Below are positions 6,301 to 7,212 of a stretch of DNA of 7,212 nucleotides, piece by piece. A model generated the notes under the pieces. It did no database searches. It was given only the letters and a program-made list of their open reading frames with translations, and was not told the DNA's origin. Location: NCBI GenBank assembly GCA_030642005.1, contig DAOWOP010000140.1, positions 1 through 7,212 of the forward strand, written 5' to 3'. A program made the position numbers and the translations under genes. This stretch comes from Planctomycetales bacterium (lineage in GTDB: Bacteria > Planctomycetota > Phycisphaerae > SM23-33). Each line of letters opens with the position of its first letter. Within the stretch, counting starts at the first letter, position 1.

Positions 6301-7127
6301 TGCGTCCCAAGGTCCACCGTCCCGCCGCTTATATCGAGGGCGTTGCCGGGATTCCAATCCTGCCCAACCGTCATCAGGCCGCCGGCGCCGACGGTAATCT
6401 TGCCGGTATCAAGTGTCCCGCCGGTCCAGTTCAGTGTCCCTTTTTCCAAGATGTTGATCGTCACGGCAGAGAGATGCCCGCCGGAAAGATTGTACGTGCC
6501 GTTGGAAGTGAGATTCCCACCCAGATTGAGAGCGACGCTGACGGTGTTTGTCCCGCCGCTCTGGTTGAACACGCCCGTCCCTCCCGGACCCACGTAGAGT
6601 TCCTGGGCCAACAGTTGGCCGGTCCCGCTCAATTGGTACGTCCCGGATGAACCACTCCCATAGCCGAGGTAGAGTTTCGTGGTAACGCTGTTGACCCCGC
6701 CGCTCTGGTCAAAAAACCCTGTGCCTATTAAGCCAACCTGTTGGATATCGGCCGAAAGATAACCGGCGCCGGCCAGTTCGTAGGAGCCGAACGACCCGTC
6801 ACACAATCCGAGCATGAGGTTCGCCACGATGTTATTCGTCCCGCCGGTTTGCGAGACACCACCGGCGTCGGCAAAGCCCAGCATCAGATTAAGTGCTTGA
6901 GCATCGCCGCTGAAAATCTGCCCCGTGCCTCCGTTATCGATATAAGCCACCCCCTCAGTCCCCGGAACGCCGTTGGTCCAGTTGGCCGGGTCGAACCAAT
7001 CGCCGGGCGTGGCTGGGTCATACTGCCAGTAGGTATTCTCGGCCGGGGCTGCGGTTGTGCAGGCCGTTACAATCACAAAGGCAAACAGCCAGGTGCTCAA
7101 TATGTGTGCAGGTCGATTTGTCCCCAT
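3342..7127 (-). CDS. Giant secreted beta-repeat protein with PEP-CTERM anchor
   Basis: This 1,261-residue protein is exported and probably surface-associated. The ATG at 7127 follows AAAGGAG by 7 bases. Residues 1-29 form a signal peptide (Arg5, hydrophobic 11-22, APA before Glu30). VTAC at 20-23 could alternatively act as a lipobox. Residues 32-66 (FDPANWTNGVPG...) resemble the opening seen in planctomycete extracellular proteins. Sixteen repeat units of mostly 47-48 residues carry a Q(T/S)GGTNT core, with Q-type positions at 93, 141, 189; 312, 360, 408, 456 (His), 504, 551, 598, 645, 686; 886, 933, 980, 1026. Each continues with LGY-AGS-GTY-L and a YVG segment. More diverged beta-rich stretches lie at 229-305 and 700-865. 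Residues 1158-1222 end in LDLNGLNLYY. The C-terminus is the PEP-CTERM tripartite signal: VPEP (1239-1242), hydrophobic 1245-1256 and RRRRK. Exosortase processing is inferred; no exosortase gene is in the window. Function unknown: adhesin or cell-envelope/matrix protein are guesses. Confidence 0.93.
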   Translation of the reverse strand: MGTNRPAHILSTWLFAFVIVTACTTAAPAENTYWQYDPATPGDWFDPANWTNGVPGTEGVAYIDNGGTGQIFSGDAQALNLMLGFADAGGVSQTGGTNNIVANLMLGLCDGSFGSYELAGAGYLSADIQQVGLIGTGFFDQSGGVNSVTTKLYLGYGSGSSGTYQLSGTGQLLAQELYVGPGGTGVFNQSGGTNTVSVALNLGGNLTSNGTYNLSGGHLSAVTINILEKGTLNWTGGTLDTGKITVGAGGLMTVGQDWNPGNALDISGGTVDLGTHQLIVDSPSAAVFTMPAGNLISGSQCIGCSGTGTMMQTGGSNTVGGDLYLGHNAGSSGTYNLSGSGTLSAGTAYVGNSGTGVITQTGGSNTVSGNLYLGHNAGSSGTYNLSGGNLSSQSTMYIGYNGTGYVVQTGGTNTPRGGLCLGYNTGSNGTYNLSDSGTLSVGTAYVGYSGTGSMTHTGGTNNVFDDLYLGYNAGSEGTYQLTGNSRLITKEEHIGQLGSGRLIQSGGTNTLDWTLWLGYGAGADGTYELEAGELSTGTEYVAYDGKGVFRQSGGTHLVEDHLRIGYRAGADGSYELIEGELSVGSMDIGAFGKGTFTQTGGTNTVTGQLQLGYGHTSSSAYNLRAGNLNVSRIRVGEIAPCTFLQTGGTNTVDNLQIGLGTYDLRDGLLSSNSEWIGYDGLGEFIQSGGTNTAGYFSVRSYATYEISGGIMEIGDSGEIKGVLDFTGGAGMLRITGGIANLSHGTIQNAGAATFETASDTLTIFPEGFDPDDEFNAVTGAGLVHTAGCEIFVPQGQGFSGGGRIDDPVRCEGIINMIQVPASAWNSSMMSDSYLYSGVTVANGGSLNIEGVIFFDDGASGGIEATGGNITASRMYVGHSGQGHFVQAGGVVNALVMLTLGGGSAAEGTYELQNGQLGSENIYIGFKDVGRFVQMGGEIVIARGLTVAYGYGSEGTCELHEGTITAGAEMIGYYGDGVFTQMGGTNTVNDTLLLGYYEGRGMYELIEGQLAADIEQIGRSSEGTLTQTGGSNIVGSSLFLGYHSLGNGTYTISGGSLVTSDLVVAGNDNPVYEAGTGLLNIADSVAHVTVSNKLYFGPHANLTSVPGATIHMTGSEFVNESTDPAALAGLGNLTMIFEGGTTDIDPFEVAGEDIGAVMEGYDDNFALGTLQLGGADIGQLQLVDLFDNRPDWEGSEALYVENLILGDGSTLDLNGLNLYYINFTDLGGTIDLNGGSMTQVPEPATLSLLIIGGLALIRRRRK
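3948..4520 (-). repeat. Second repeat block of the PEP-CTERM protein (4 units)
   Basis: Encodes about residues 870-1060, with units at Q886, Q933, Q980 and Q1026 spaced 47, 47 and 46 residues. Its units are more diverged than those in the main block (QAGGVVN, QMGGEIV, QMGGTNT, QTGGSNI). This suggests an older array or relaxed constraint. Confidence 0.85.
5028..6242 (-). repeat. Main repeat block of the PEP-CTERM protein (9 units)
   Basis: Encodes about residues 296-700. Core positions are 312, 360, 408, 456, 504 (exact 48-residue, 144-bp period), then 551, 598, 645 (47), then 686 (41). The shortened unit lacks roughly the LGY-AGS-G portion. The first three units are highly similar even at DNA level, notably around 5770-6200. 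Units further along are more diverged, so the N-terminal side of this block is the most recently amplified. Confidence 0.9.
6444..6875 (-). repeat. First repeat block of the PEP-CTERM protein (3 units)
   Basis: Encodes about residues 85-228, three units with cores at Q93, Q141 and Q189, exactly 48 residues apart. It is separated from the main block by about 75 residues of non-canonical beta-rich sequence (GTLNWTGGTLDTG..., ISGGTVDLG). Confidence 0.88.
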
Positions 7128-7134
7128 CGTCGTG

Positions 7135-7141
7135 CTCCTTT
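7135..7141 (-). promoter_or_regulatory. Ribosome binding site of the PEP-CTERM gene
   Basis: AAAGGAG, 7 bases before the ATG at 7127. It is a strong Shine-Dalgarno sequence and fixes the start ahead of the signal peptide. No clear -35/-10 pair was found between here and the window end, so the promoter may lie beyond 7212. Confidence 0.85.
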
Positions 7142-7183
7142 GTAAGTTTCATTCCTCACCAGTTGCGGGAAAGACCCGTGTCT

Positions 7184-7211
7184 AAGCCCAGCCATTCGAA
7201 TGGCTGGGCTT
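7184..7211. terminator. Perfect 28-bp palindrome upstream of the PEP-CTERM gene
   Basis: AAGCCCAGCCAT and ATGGCTGGGCTT pair perfectly around TCGA, giving a 12-bp GC-rich stem. As RNA this is a strong hairpin. On the minus strand it would follow an upstream gene beyond the window edge or sit in the leader of the PEP-CTERM gene. No T-run follows it on that strand (AGACACGG), and the plus-strand continuation is cut off at 7212. A terminator is the simplest reading; a leader structure or a protein-binding palindrome are alternatives. Confidence 0.5.
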
Positions 7212-7212
7212 C

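Noticed and set aside
3342..7127. Autotransporter or ice-nucleation repeat protein
   Set aside because: There is no C-terminal outer-membrane barrel and the repeat core differs. The C-terminus is a PEP-CTERM tail.

Overview
The window (7,212 bases, moderately GC-rich) looks like a piece of a Planctomycetota genome, most likely class Phycisphaerae. The reasons are a very large secreted repeat protein ending in a PEP-CTERM sorting signal, the 'EALYV...LDLNGLNLYY' block just before that signal, an McsA/McsB pair, and a URO-D-superfamily protein of the non-HemE type. The lineage is inferred from protein style, not from a marker gene.

Layout. Bases 1-95 hold an AT-rich patch of TTCGGATTT-type repeats and no gene. 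Bases 96-1654 (minus strand) are a two-gene operon, mcsA then mcsB, whose coding regions overlap by four bases. Together these genes specify a zinc-finger activator and a protein-arginine kinase. Bases 1655-1928 form a divergent control region. It has a TTGACA/TAGGAT promoter firing leftward into mcsAB and a TTGAAA-17-TACAAT promoter firing rightward. The rightward promoter is embedded in CGATTACA-type operator half-sites. Bases 1929-2897 (plus strand) encode a URO-D-like methyltransferase-family protein. Bases 2888-3265 (minus strand) encode a small PTPS/QueD-fold protein whose stop codon lies inside the URO-D gene (10-bp convergent overlap). Bases 3342-7127 (minus strand) encode a 1,261-residue exported protein with 16 recognisable beta-repeat units of about 47-48 residues and a C-terminal PEP-CTERM anchor. 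A perfect 28-bp palindrome lies upstream of it at 7184-7211.

How the parts relate. Only mcsA-mcsB clearly work together, in arginine-phosphorylation protein quality control. The URO-D-like gene seems separately regulated, possibly by a LacI-type repressor. The PTPS-fold gene and the giant surface protein are on the same strand, 76 bp apart, with a weak hairpin between them, and nothing links them functionally. No complete new multi-gene system is visible. The points most worth following up are active-site departures in three enzymes or cofactors (McsB RDxxRA motif, PTPS catalytic residues, McsA second zinc knuckle), the operator cluster over the rightward promoter, and the mosaic evolution of the repeat protein.
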